From: Isoetes taiwanensis
Lineage: Eukaryota; Streptophyta; Lycopodiopsida; Isoetales; Isoetaceae
Assembly (NCBI GenBank): GCA_021234155.1
Contig: JAJEKV010000035.1
Coordinates: forward strand, 11,780,407 to 11,844,406
Direction of reading: 5' to 3'
Length of the DNA: 64,000 nucleotides
The notes beneath the pieces are model-generated. The model was not told where the DNA came from. It searched no databases and was given only the letters and a program-made list of their open reading frames with translations. The first letter of the stretch is position 1; each line of letters starts with the position of its first letter. The position numbers and the translations under genes are program-made. Below, piece by piece: positions 44,843-56,707 of the stretch.

Positions 44843-45455
44843 TGTTGAATATGGTCATCCCCCATTCTGAATATGTACAAAATAACAGGGGGTTTCAGTC
44901 GGATTTGATATGGATGTAAAAATAACAATTTCTGAAACCATAGACCATATATCCCTAAAATAGAATGGGTTGTTTTAAAGAAAAAACATAGATTCAAGAT
45001 AAAAAATAATCACATTAGCTTACTAGGTACATTGGTTAAAGTAGTTTTATTAGGATATTGAGTTATTTTAGTAGAGGTTCAAGCCCCCGTATTTCATATT
45101 CTAAAATCTTAGGAAAGGCTGTATAGAGGTTCGATATTCCCTCAAAACTTTAAGTGAAATCGTATGTCATATTTCAAAAGCATAGGCGCCTCCAATCATA
45201 AATGACTATAAGTGAAATGAGAGGTGCCCAGAGGCTCCAACATACAATTTGGGTCGTAGGATCGACGAATTCGACGACTGTGGTAGTCCAGGTGCACCTC
45301 GTTTAGAATATGTAGCAAAATAACAGGGGGGTTCCAGGGGGATTTGATATGGATGTAAAAATATCAATTCCTGAAACCATAGACCATACATCCCTAAAAC
45401 AATTGAATGGGTTGTTATAAAAAGAAATATGGATTCAAAATAAAAAATAGAAACT
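44843..45455. repeat. Dispersed repeat Rpt1, copies 2 and 3 in tandem
   Basis: 44860-45305 corresponds to 6884-7335. A second partial copy begins at 45306 with GCAAAATAACAGGGGGGTTC and runs to about 45455. In both loci a segment ending GGTTGTT plus an A-rich run precedes the segment with the box-B-like GAGGTTCAAGCCCC (45074). Confidence 0.65.
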
Positions 45456-45834
45456 TCTCGTTAATCTATTAAATCTTACCAGCCTGTAAAAAAGAAGTGT
45501 ACAGAAACGTCTCCTTCAAAGCTCTTTGCCAATGGAGAATATATCCAACATACTCATTTTTGCTTGACCGGTCAAGCTCATTTTCCATCCATCCATGCGA
45601 GCTCATTCTCTATCGAGATCCATTCATGCGAGCAACAACAAAAATGAAGGTTTTTTCTAATTAATTCCACTGTATGGTGATATCTGCAGGTAAAGATAAG
45701 GCCACCTCATTTTCTGCATGACTTGGCAAATACGTGGATAGGCTAGAATTGCAAGGATTGTTGTTTTGGGGGGAGGGAGGGCAGGGGGTTGGAGGGGGAG
45801 GGAGGCAAGCCTGCTAAATAAAGTGATAGAATTG
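45456..45834. other. No gene; G-rich tract
   Basis: GGGGGGAGGGAGGGCAGGGG lies near 45768-45787, followed by more G-rich sequence, and could form a G-quadruplex. Nothing else was recognised. Confidence 0.4.
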
Positions 45835-48560
45835 AATTAAATTGAATTGTCTTTTATCATTCATGGACACCAACTCCTCCAAATGGTTTTTGTAGTGTGA
45901 TGTCTTATTGAGCTCCAAAGCACTGCTATCTCAAAGCTTGCTTAGAAAGCATGTGTCCAAATATTGTTTCAAGTGATTGTGCTTCTCATTGTTATGCACT
46001 TGTATGCACCCTATTCCTACATCTATATAGAGAACCAGATGGCTCATCTCTCCTTCCAAAAGGTCTTAAGGCATCGTGGATCAATGGCGCGAGTCTCCCC
46101 ACTTTCTAATAGTATATCGTGTGACGTTTCAGAGTAGCTCTTTGAAGAGGTAGGAACCTGATCTCTTACAGAAGGATTTTATATGGAACATTGGATTTGA
46201 CTCCAAGTGAAGGCTTTCTGTACCCATTTCAAGTTTTTCGAGTGGAAAATGATATCACTGGCCTTCATACTTCCACTCCATATGGAAGCACACGTGCCAT
46301 CACCACCCTGGACAAATGCGATTGATGTGACCAGTCGTAAAGCTTTGCTCTGTGACAGTTGTTTTGCATGGCATAAAGAGCCTTCCAGCCTACCTCACTC
46401 ATTGCCTAATACAAGTATCCCAATACGTGGTAGTAATGAACTCCACTCTCGGGTATTTATATGCTTGCACTACTTCCACCTTTTGACCTTGGTATATGAA
46501 GCAGCGCTGCCTCTGTTGCCTTGAAGATGACACTAAGAGCACCTTGGTTTTTGTCAAATTAACGCACACTTTAGAGGCCTGACGGAAAGTACTCAATGCG
46601 TCTAGATGCTGCTATTGGCTAGAGTATAAGCTAAGAGGTCTATGTCATCTGCATATATATCAGCTGCCAGATGATTTGGTGAGCAAGCTTGGCCTCTCCA
46701 CCCCTGTGTTGTGTAAGCCAATTCTTGAGCTGATCAATGTACAATGTATCCAATTCTTGAGCTGATCAATGTACAATCCAAACAGTATAGAAGAGAATGG
46801 GAACCCTTGGCGGACTCCAATACTACTGTTGGTAACTCGTCCTGATGGTGGCATTCGAGCTGAACATGTTTCATAGAGTATGTATACTGCATTTTTTTAC
46901 TCTTGGGGAATTTCCAACCACATCAATCTTTTCCACATCTTCTTCCTAGAGATGGTGTCAAAGACTTTGGCAGAGCTTATAAAGCAACAATACAAATTTT
47001 TGTGTTTGTTTCTGATGTTCGCTATCAAGGTAGGCAATGTGAAAGTATGGTTTATATTGGTCAGTGTTTAGGTCTAAACCGTGCCTGTGCAAGTGCGTGT
47101 CCTCTGTTTCCTATGCCCATGCTACCAATTGCTGCTCAACAGTTTTTCCAACAATGAGCTGACCCAATGATTATGCGACAGTTGACTAGGCAGTGAGGAT
47201 CGCATGCCTTATATATTAGAACACTCTAATGACAATCCATTGTGAGGAAAAGCCTTCTAGGATGGGTTTCCGTCTGTGGTCCAATCTACTTTAACGGTTC
47301 TTCCTGCATGCCATCTAAATTTACATCTTTGTCCAATTGCGAGATGTTGCAAGCCTTTAGTGATATCTACCTCTGTTACAACTAATGCTAGGCCTGCTTA
47401 TGTTAGCACCTCACTACAGACCACGTTAGGTCGTAAAGATGCATCAAGTACTGCTCCCATTGTTCTAAAGAGATATCTCTAGTAGGTTGCATATCGCCTG
47501 CAACTTGAAGAGTGAGATCAATTACCAGCTCGAGTTAGCATTTAAGCTCCTTGCACTCAATAGCAAACCACATGTTTTGAGAAAAGCTTGTTGAAAACGA
47601 AGGCCTTCTTATGCATCTCCTTCCAAAACATCATTTTGTGGCATTCAAAAGGACTGTTACAGGCTTGTTAGTCTATTTCTCTAATGTAGGAAGCTGTAAA
47701 ATTCCCAATAACTCTTCTATTAACAACTGGGCATAAGACTCTATTGGTCGCATACCAAGGAGAGATCAGACATGTGGAGGTAGCTTAGTGGTGGAGCTGC
47801 ATAAGTTATCAGTCTAACTGAAAAAAGCAAGGTTGATCATCTAAATCCACCTTCTCATCTCTATTGTTTGTTCCTACCAGCAGATGCATGACAAGGTGCA
47901 AATCTTGCTCGGCCATAAGCACATAATGCTGGATCTGCCCCTCTAATTCTCCTGTCAATAAGTGTAGATGGAGGAGGATAGCCATTATAAACAACAAGTC
48001 AATGTAGTGCACATCTGAAGCAACTGTCTTTTCAAACGTGTGGTATAATGACCCCCATCAGTAGATGTGTGCAGCCAAAAGTGTTCTGTTGTCTAGAGCT
48101 GCAACATGTCCTTTGCTAGAGGGCTGAAATTTGTTAGTTGCTCTATACCTGTGCGTGCATTGAAATTTCCAACTAGCATCACATGTTCTAGCTATCTATC
48201 CTGCTGAATGTCATCATATAGATCAACATATGGGTCTAACATGTCTACATCTGAGTGCACATGATAAAGTTTGAGTCTGCATATGGGAAGTAACATGCGG
48301 CCACAAAAAGGGGATTTCCACACTGGCTCTGCACCCTTATTTATATGCAACAATTGTGTATGTCTATATTGTGTAAGAAAAATGATTAATCTTGTCATAT
48401 AGTAGCAGGCTATTTTGTCATGTTCCCACTCGCTTGTGTAATCATTGAACAAATAATGCTGATAGCTTGGCAGAAATATTATCCTTCTATAGCATGTTCC
48501 CATATTTCTGTAATCAAAATGAAATCCATATCCATGGCTATGAAGTTCAGCCCGTCCCCC
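45835..48560 (-). mobile_element. LINE4: decayed non-LTR retrotransposon
   Basis: On the minus strand it has an endonuclease region with DVDMLDPYVDLYDDIQQ and VMLVGNFNARTG (48300-48130), a reverse transcriptase region with GVRQGFPFSSILFGLYIDQL (46810-46750) and a C-terminal part with VEVVQAYKYP (46480) and VMARVLPYGVEV (46290). It ends GTCCATGAATGATAAAAGAC and an (AATTC)-like run at 45835-45855. The YADD region is frameshifted. A 30-bp segment ATTCTTGAGCTGATCAATGT occurs twice at 46720-46770. It appears to belong to the clade whose ends are simple-sequence tails. Confidence 0.65.
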
Positions 48561-49128
48561 TTATATCACGAAAGATAATGTAAGTTTATAGCGGATCATA
48601 AACGAGATAAGAAGCGAGATGTGCATTAGATATGTCAATGTTCTGGAGTAAAAAGATGCGTGGATCATGCATCTTATGTTTAAGATTTGATGAGCCATAA
48701 TAATTGCGAAGGAATACCTAGATGCAAAAGTCCAGAAATATTATAGCTAGGTAATGCATTTGGATCGGCCGTGCTGTGAACTTGCTCATAAATGGCATCA
48801 TAACGAACTTGCTTGAAACTAGTATTTGTCCAAACATATGGCTACAATTTGCCAAAGAAAAATGGACTGCTTTGGAGAGATGTTCTTGTCCCAAACCCTG
48901 GACCAAACAAATCGGTGATTGGCATTTGGAACTGAACATTGCCAGTGAGGTGAAGGAGGGCAGGCTACATAGTGAGATTCTTCTAGCAATTTTTGACAAA
49001 ATGCAAATATTCAATGTAAACTTCCATATGCATTCATTTGTTCATGTGCCTGGGATGAATGATGTATCAGTTCATAAAGGGATAATGCAATGAAGTGCTT
49101 GTTGTTTTGAAGTTCTATAGGTTTTAAC
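48561..49128. other. No gene recognised
   Basis: The frames at 48718-49093 on both strands lack family motifs. Confidence 0.35.
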
Positions 49129-49656
49129 CTAGGAAAGAAAGATAGATAGTTGTTTTAACGTCACGCCACTAGGCAACATCCAACTAGTCATGTAACCACA
49201 CACTACACTATTGCTCGGTTGGGCCTTGCCCCCAGCCACTTTAACATTGTATATGTGGAATTTGACTCCCCACCTACATCCAACGGGACATATGACCACA
49301 CACCACACTATAACATTCCACACTACATTCCCTGGCGAAACCACTTTACATTGCATCTTTGGGATGTGACGCCCCAACAACTTTTACATCCAACTGGACG
49401 CCACTTTACATTGCATCTTTGGGATGTGACGCCCCAACGACTTTTACATCCAACTGGACATGTGACGACACACCACACGACATTCCCTGCCCCCAACCAC
49501 TTTACGTTGCATCTTTGGGATTTGATGCTCAAGAGTTCAGAGTGCGATTCTGCGCAGTCTCGAGTTCATGCCCAACAGTTCAAAGTGTCTACGCCGTCTC
49601 GAACTCGAGACCTGTATTTGCTAGAACTAGTGTGTTACTAGTAGACCAAACACCCA
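49129..49656 (-). mobile_element. tRNA-headed SINE with LINE-like tail and internal tandem repeats
   Basis: The minus-strand head has TGGTCTACTAG (A-box-like, 49638-49648) and GAGTTCGAGAC (B-box-like, 49596-49606). The body contains three to four copies of a 50-60-bp unit (AAAGATGCAATGTAAAGTGG, CACATCCCAAAGATGCAA). It ends GTGGCGTGACGTTAAAACAA followed by TATC and TTTC repeats. The terminal block resembles the LINE ends GTGGACGTTAAAATAAA at 10.77 kb. No protein is encoded. Confidence 0.6.
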
Positions 49657-49917
49657 AACACTAGAAAAAGAAGATGGTCTTAAAACTAGACCTTTATGAT
49701 CAGGGTTCGAAATTTTATGGAAAATGAGGTAAACAAAAATCCTTTTAGTTTGAAAATAAATAGGACATCTGAAATTTCAGCAGGACATGTCCAATCCGAT
49801 ACAAAAGTAGTAGGACAAAGTCCAATTCCCTTAAAACAAAAAAAATCCTGGTAAAATAATGAGTTTTTATAAAGAACAAACACAATGTTTTGACGAAGTA
49901 AAAGCTCTCATAAACAT

Positions 49918-52566
49918 TTATACAAGATGGTCCTGCGTAGCATTATATATTTGCCGACTTGACATCTTTTTCCAAATTTCAACACTATCCCCGAAGTCAA
50001 AATCAGCACAATCGTCAGAACCATTTATAGTGACATTCAGCCGTGCATCCAACATTTTGCTTTCCATCCTGTTCGCAAACTTATCTTTTATAGCAGTTCG
50101 ATGACTAAACACAGTCTCGCATATGGCATTACTTGCACATTGAACAAGCGCAACCTGTATCAATTTCAGCACATTTTTATAAGAGTTAGCGTGTACCTCA
50201 TTACATGCAATAGCAGCTCCTAACTCTTCAAGCTTCATGTGTGGCCAATTTGCTTGAACATGCAATTTAAATTCAGCATACTCTCTTCTCAAAGCTTCTC
50301 CATCAACCAAAGCTGAAACAATTTCTTTACTCTTTCCTTTTCCAACTGTTTTTGATGTTCCATAGAATGATATTAAATCAGCCAACTCTTGCTCACCAAA
50401 CCTTTTGCAACTGTTAGCACTTTTAGGCATATGCAAAGGAGAAAAAATTCTGAAATTCTTAAGGATAGAGCTATCTTCAAACCTGGATTCCAAGCACTTG
50501 CAAATAGCTGATGCATAGGCCTTTTGCTTTTGAATGGCATCATCTAAATCAGCCCCATCTAGATCTCTTTCAATCTTAAAACCTTGATATTCATTTCCAT
50601 GAATACAACTCCTTAATCCTTCCATCTTGCCATTTGGAGGACCATAATCTGGAATTATAGGGAAGTGTCGGCTATCCTCTTGATATGCATTCAAGTATGG
50701 CCCTGGATCAGCAATATAATATTGCTTGATGGCACCTATTTGTGTTCTCACAATGCTTTCTACACATGTCACATCAACTGCTTTGGCTTGGAAAACTTTA
50801 CTCAATATAGAAAGGCCACCAAGAATATCACCAAGAAAATGTAATAGATAAATAAACTTAAAGTTTGTCACCTGCTTAAACACTTCATATGATTCAAGCT
50901 CCGTGTATCTTAGAACAAAGAAGAAAGTCTTCACATAGTTTACTCACCGGCATTATGCACCGCTTAACCATCTCGTGGCATTGATGTGTTCAAGACGTAA
51001 TACATTGCAAGCCATTTCTGGCGGTAACTCTTGAACTTCTCTAGCCTTTGGTCGCTACGAAAAAATGAGATGCAATGCCATTCACAAGAGCATCAATTTC
51101 TAGTGCCCAATCCATTCCATCATACTGTAGCATCCGAATCAAGTAAATTTGCTCTATGAGCAATACAATGTAAAGAAGTCGGGAATGGAAAACTCTTCTT
51201 CAACCGCGGCAGCCACACCATTTTTATGACCGTCATAACTAAGCACCATCCGATCCAAATCCCACCATCTTAGACATATCCAAATCAGCCCCGCATAGAT
51301 ATTCAACTATGGATTTATGCAAAGTGGGTCGCATCGAAGATCATGCACTCTTAACAACCCCAAGAAAGTGCGATGGCACTCACCATGCTCGATGTAGGAG
51401 ACCCATAACACAATATGTTGTTGAGTAGCAATGTCGATTGGACTCATCAACCGATATACCAAAGAAAGGACTTGCTTTGATCTTCTTCAATAAAGTTTGA
51501 TGTATACTCACATTGATACATAAAACAAATTCTCTACATGCGTGGTCATTCCGATACATGGTTTTGTAATAGATGGACACTCGACCACTTGAAGAAGTCC
51601 GATCGATAAGGAAAATCCAGCATTGACAAATTCCTTCGTGCTACTCATGTAAGCGCTTCTAAACAAGTTGAGAACAACGCCATCAATGTTTTGCCATGCA
51701 TCTTTTGAATAGCGCCACTATTTGCTTGTCCTTCTTAGCCACGTTTTCATGCCGCTCCATTGCTTTTTGTGGGTGGTCTGTCCGTGCTGCAAGCGAAAGC
51801 TTGAAGTCCTAAAATTGCAGGAACCTCCACTTGCAAATTGCCTATTACCTGTAATTAAATACAAGATTCAAAGCATTAATAATAAATTAAGTATTGGAAT
51901 GATTTAGATTATGATGGATAGTGTGTTACCTGAGAAAGAGAAATTTTCACACATTTTACAAAACACAAGATTTTTGTCTTCGTCATAACGCAACCACTTC
52001 CATGTTTTTTCCCATAAACGATTATAATAACGGTACCCATCACTTGGCTCTTCTTCATCTTTGTCAAATATTTGTTTTGAAGCAGCATTTACATCTTCTG
52101 TTTCTGGTCCTTTACTAGCTACCGATTCTGGTCCTTCACTAGCTATAGATTCAGTGACAGCAGTAGGTGTTCTTTTTGCAAAGAAATCCATGGGTCCAAA
52201 GAACTTGTCCTTTTTCCTCTTCATTTTGATGAAGATAATCTTATTTATAAACAAAATGCAAAGCAATCATTACCAAATTACCAAGAAAGGAAAAAGCAAT
52301 AGATTATAGATATAGATAAGGACGTTTACTTGAATTATTTTATTCAAAAGAACTTTAGGTAGGAGACTCACCTTTTAGAAGTGTAGCAAAGCAACGGATG
52401 CTTGAAATAATAAATTGGACAATGACATTTCACATTGTGCAAAGCATGCAACTATCCGGCCGGGTCCCATAGCTTTATAAATTTTTTTTTTTTTTTTTTT
52501 TTTTTTGAGGGTAAGAGTGTGTTTTTTGTTATTAATAAAAATAGTAAAGATACAAAGATTCCCCAA
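49918..52566 (-). pseudogene. hAT transposase (zinc-finger/hATC type), broken
   Basis: This is the transposase of the enclosing element, a nuclear DNA-cutting enzyme that dimerises through its C-terminus. Minus-strand parts: a possible short first exon (52566-52375) before GTGAGT; MDFFAKRTPTAV and an acidic linker; WKWLRYDEDKNLVFCKMC, the start of a BED/TTF-type zinc finger (52000-51930); SPFFGISVDESN (51450), the RNase H-like core beginning; NATRWLS (50970); then a 338-residue frame ending in the hATC region VQCASNAICETVFSHRTAIK, DKFANRMESKMLDARLNVTI and DSVEIWKKMS. The middle (51000-51900) is frameshifted with stops. It resembles the ZNF862/ZMYM-like branch. Confidence 0.75.
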
Positions 52567-52710
52567 TGGGACAAATAGGAAGCATTAGGGCTTTTATATG
52601 GGTTCTCTATGCATCATGATGTGCGTACTAAAGGAAGTCCTATTCCACAACAACATAATGGTAGAGAGACCCTATCTGGTCAGTTACTCAGATTACCTTC
52701 TCCACTGAAC

Positions 52711-55700
52711 TCAGATTGATCCACCATTAGACCTATCATGAAGTTCTAGGTCCTCAGAGCTCATCCAATGGCACTTGAAGTAGTTATAAAATCCTTCAAT
52801 CTTACCAATTCTGTCCAATCCCTTATTATAGCTCATCCCCATCTTCCTGTGGTGGGACAATGCCATTAAAGCAACTTCCTTATTAAAAAGACTTTTGAGT
52901 TTCTCAATAGAGATAGATTGCCCCCCCAAAGTGACATCGCACCGATGCAGAGCCAAACTAACTAGGGAGGCTTCAATACAATCTCTGTCTGAGACCATAA
53001 CAACATTCGGCCATCCAAGTTGATGCATATGCAGTCTTACAACAGGGCATACCCAATACCAGAACTCAATAATTCTTGGACAGAAGAAGAGATGTGAAAG
53101 AGATTCGCTAGTCTGGCACCCAAGAGGACATAAATCTGAAGACACAATTCCTCTATGGACCAGCTTCACTTTAGTGTTGAGACCTCCTTGGAGGGCCTCC
53201 CATCTAAAAAATTGTATTCTCCTAGAGCATAAGGTTTTCCAGGAGTTTGCCAAGAGGAGCTTAGCCACTGATCCACTCACTTGAAGCCTAGCCTCTGCTT
53301 TAAGAGGGGAGTCATCACAGAGGGCCCGATATATACTAGCAACATTGTATACCTCCTTACCTGCACAGGACCACTTTTCCTCAGGACCAGTAGACCCTGA
53401 GAGAAGCTTCACATTGCCTAGAATTTTCCGTAGTATCTTTCTATCACCCTCCCCTGCCCTTTGCACTTTGAGTCTGAATTCCATCCAAGAGATCCAGCTA
53501 TCGTTTTCCCAAAGATGATGTAATTTTAAGATCCCATGGTCTCGCCATTTCTTAAAGATGCGAGGATGAACTAATGCCAAGGGACGTCCATTCTCTTCCC
53601 ATACATGAGTATTCCAAATATACTGACTTTCCCACCTCTCGAGGTATAGTCATGGGGAGCATCTTGCTTGCACCTCCCTCCAAGCATGAAGAACACGCCT
53701 CATGACTCGGGAAGTGCCGGGGGCCACCTTAAAAGTTACAAAAAAAAAATGCTCCTAGTTCATCCCTAGAAGAGATGGTTTACCTTGAATCTTGCACGAT
53801 CAAACCCGATTAACTTAACAAATGCCGAGCAGGAGATGTATCCCCTTGTAAAACTCGCCCAGACAAATCTGCCGCCCGAGTTTGAGCCCGTGTGAAAGGG
53901 TCCTTACATCCAATCCCTCCATCCCTTTTATCCCTACATAGCTCGGACCAAACAGCAACGTTAGCCATACCCCCGGATGAACTTTTCTAATGATAACTTT
54001 TGTATTTGATTATATATTCCTTTCTCGGGCTACCAAAGACTTAATTCCAGGAATATATATGTGAGAGCTGGCCGTAACAAAGATTAGTAATCTACATTCT
54101 TCCCCGCTACTGAGATAATCCTTTTAGAGGACCATAACCCAACCTTTTTCTAAGTTTGTCTAAAATAGGAGCCCAGAGACCCTTCATATTATCTGAGACA
54201 GAAAGGGGCAAACCCAATAGCTTAACTGTTTCCCCTGCAGCCACGACTAGGAAGCCCAATCCATTAGCACGAGGATCAATATCACCCTCTAAAGCCCATA
54301 AAACGGTACATTTGGTGGCATTTAGCCCTATGCCTGATATAACCTCAAAAGCAATCAATATCTCACGAAAAGGAATGAAAGCAGCCACATCGTCATACCG
54401 AGGAACATAAAGGTGTCATCCGCATATTGCATAATTGTGAGTTTTTCGGCTTGATCCGGTAAAACCAGACCATTGATGCCCCCTTCCAATACTTTGAGAT
54501 TAACCATCCTTGTGAGAACGTTGGCCATAATTAAAAAAAGGTATGGGGCAAGCGGGTAGCCCTGCCTGATACCCTTCTTGAGGTCAAAGAGGCGGAAGAG
54601 GTTCTCCATTAACCAAGACAGATCAGAGGCAAATTTGTTCATACCCATTGAAATGTCGATGAACCGCTTATTGAATCCCATGTGGCTCATCACTTCTCGC
54701 AGGCCATCCCACCTGAGGGAATCATAGGCCTTTCTAAAATCCATCTTAACAAGTACACAATTTTGCCCTGCACCAATGCATACCTTCTCTAGCCGCTAAG
54801 TAATTGTCCAAAATATATCTACCAGGCAGAAAAGCTGATTGCTCTCTTCCAATAACTCTGTTCAAAATAGGCTTAAGACGGTTGGCGATGCCTTTCATGA
54901 TTACCTTATATAAAACATTTGTTAGTGCAATAGGACGCCACTCCCCAAGTGATTGAGGTCTAGAGACTTTTGGGACCATGGTGACGAATCCTGCCGCTAG
55001 GGATGGATGTAACGAGCAAGAGGACCAAGCCCCCCAAACAGCCTTCACAAAGTCTGGTCCAAGAGCGTCCCAAAACTCCACAAAGAATTCAGGAGGGAAG
55101 CCATCAGGGCCTGGGGACTTACCAGAGGCCAGAGAGCATAGTACTTTAAATATCTCCTCTTCACTCGGCTGACGCAGTAAAGTTTGATTGTCATCCGCAG
55201 TAATCTTGTGTGCCCAATCAATCTGGGCCAACCAAAGAGAGATTTGGGATTGATAAGAAGATGGGAGATTGTCTGCTTTGAATTGAGCCTGGAAGCTGTC
55301 CCGAATAAACGCCTTGATATCCCCGGGATCAGTAAGTATTTTTTGACAGTTATCTTTAATTGAAGTGATACTGTTCTCTGCTAATCTGGCCCCTGCCATT
55401 CTAAAGAAGCACTTAGAGTTTTCATGATCTGACTCCGCGTACCACTTTGTTTTAGAACGAACCGCAGCCCCCCTAGCTTCCTCCTCCTCAATAGCTTTAG
55501 CTTTTGTTTCCAGTTCCTCCTCTAAGGATTGTTTGTCGCTGTTATGGGGATCAAGTAACAGATCCTGCTTGACTGCCCTTAGAAGGTTATACACGACATT
55601 TTTTTCTTTCTTGAATTTCAAGCTCTTCTCCTTGCCCCATTTCTTGATCCACATCTTCATAAGGCTGATCTTTTTAACCCAAGCCTTCATGGAAGGGAGG

Positions 55701-56540
55701 CATTCCTTATTGGTTAGAGAAGCCAGGAAAGTCCTAAAGGGTCTGCAAAATGCCTCCTTCCCTAGTAGGGAGGTATTAAACTTGAAAGGCACATTCCCCC
55801 CTCTCCTTTTAGTAGGGATACTCTCCAACACTAGCTTTTGTGGCACATGGTCTGAATGCGAGAAAGCAAGCTCTCCTTCAACATAACATCACATCCCATG
55901 AAGGGGCCGTCCTATTAGCCATGTAGAACCTGCCTAGTAAGCAATTATACTACCATGCCCCCCCTCATTTATTAGACCAGGAAAATGCGCGTTAGATGGA
56001 GGAATTAGGGAGAAACCAACTGCCGTTTAAAAGAGAGTTCCACGTAACTTCTTCATCATGTAGCAAATTCACTGCGGCCCAATTTTTGATCCCATACATC
56101 TGTCATATTCAAATCCCCTCCAAGGATCCAGTTTTCAACTCCAAAACCATGATGAGTTATCCAGAGCTCAATCTCTCTCCACATAGCTGCCCTCTCTGCA
56201 GGTATATTAGAGGCATAAATGTTGATGAGCCCCACATACAGTTATTTGTTTCAAAATTACAACCCGCCATCTACCACTTCCGCACAGATATTGATACTTT
56301 TTGGACTTGTCCCTTCCATAGGATACAAGTGCCTCCTTTAGTTCCTTCCAGTAGCGACAACTAAAGGAGGAGTAGTTACCTCAATCCAAGCGCCAATAGA
56401 TCTCGCCTCAAAGTCCGGAAGTCTATGCTCTCAGAAGGATGACATCCGCCTTCATAGACCTGATAGTCTGCTAACACTGCCCACGCTTTAAGAACACCCT
56501 TGATGCCACGCAAATTCCATGAGACAATAATCATAAGTTG
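52711..56540 (-). pseudogene. LINE3 ORF2: endonuclease, reverse transcriptase, zf-RVT
   Basis: This LINE polyprotein performs target-primed reverse transcription. Order on the minus strand: VSWNLRGIKGVLKAW (start of the endonuclease, 56530); the endonuclease body is stop-ridden; a 366-residue frame (55846-54746) with AEEEIFKVLCSLASGK-like sequence, SPGPDGFPPEFFVEFWDALG, VPKVSRPQSLGEWRPIALTN and REQSAFLPGRYILDN; MDFRKAYDSLRWDGLREVM; GIRQGYPLAPYLFLIMANVL; QYADDTFMF (active site, 54430); ATKCTVLWALEG; and the 289-residue C-terminus with SRRIQFFRWEALQGGLNTKV and LCPLGCQTSESLSHLFFCPR (zf-RVT, 53150-53050). Frameshifts lie near 54745, 54390 and between 53580 and 54107. Confidence 0.85.
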
Positions 56541-56707
56541 AAAGTTGTGGGACGACCAACTATATCATTGGCATCAGTGAGTTGCTAAAGGAAGAGGTCG
56601 AGCTTTCTTCCTTTTCATCTCACCTAAGTTATCTGGACTCATATTTGCATCCAAAATTATTTTTTCTTACCTATTAAAAAGCAAATGGGTTCTCTAGCAT
56701 CTCCATG

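Noticed and set aside
45765-45810. G-quadruplex promoter element
   Set aside because: The G-runs are real but no gene starts nearby, so a regulatory role is unsupported.
49200-49520. CRISPR-like regularly spaced repeats
   Set aside because: Units are contiguous and diverged, spacers are not unique, and they lie inside a tRNA-headed SINE of a plant genome.
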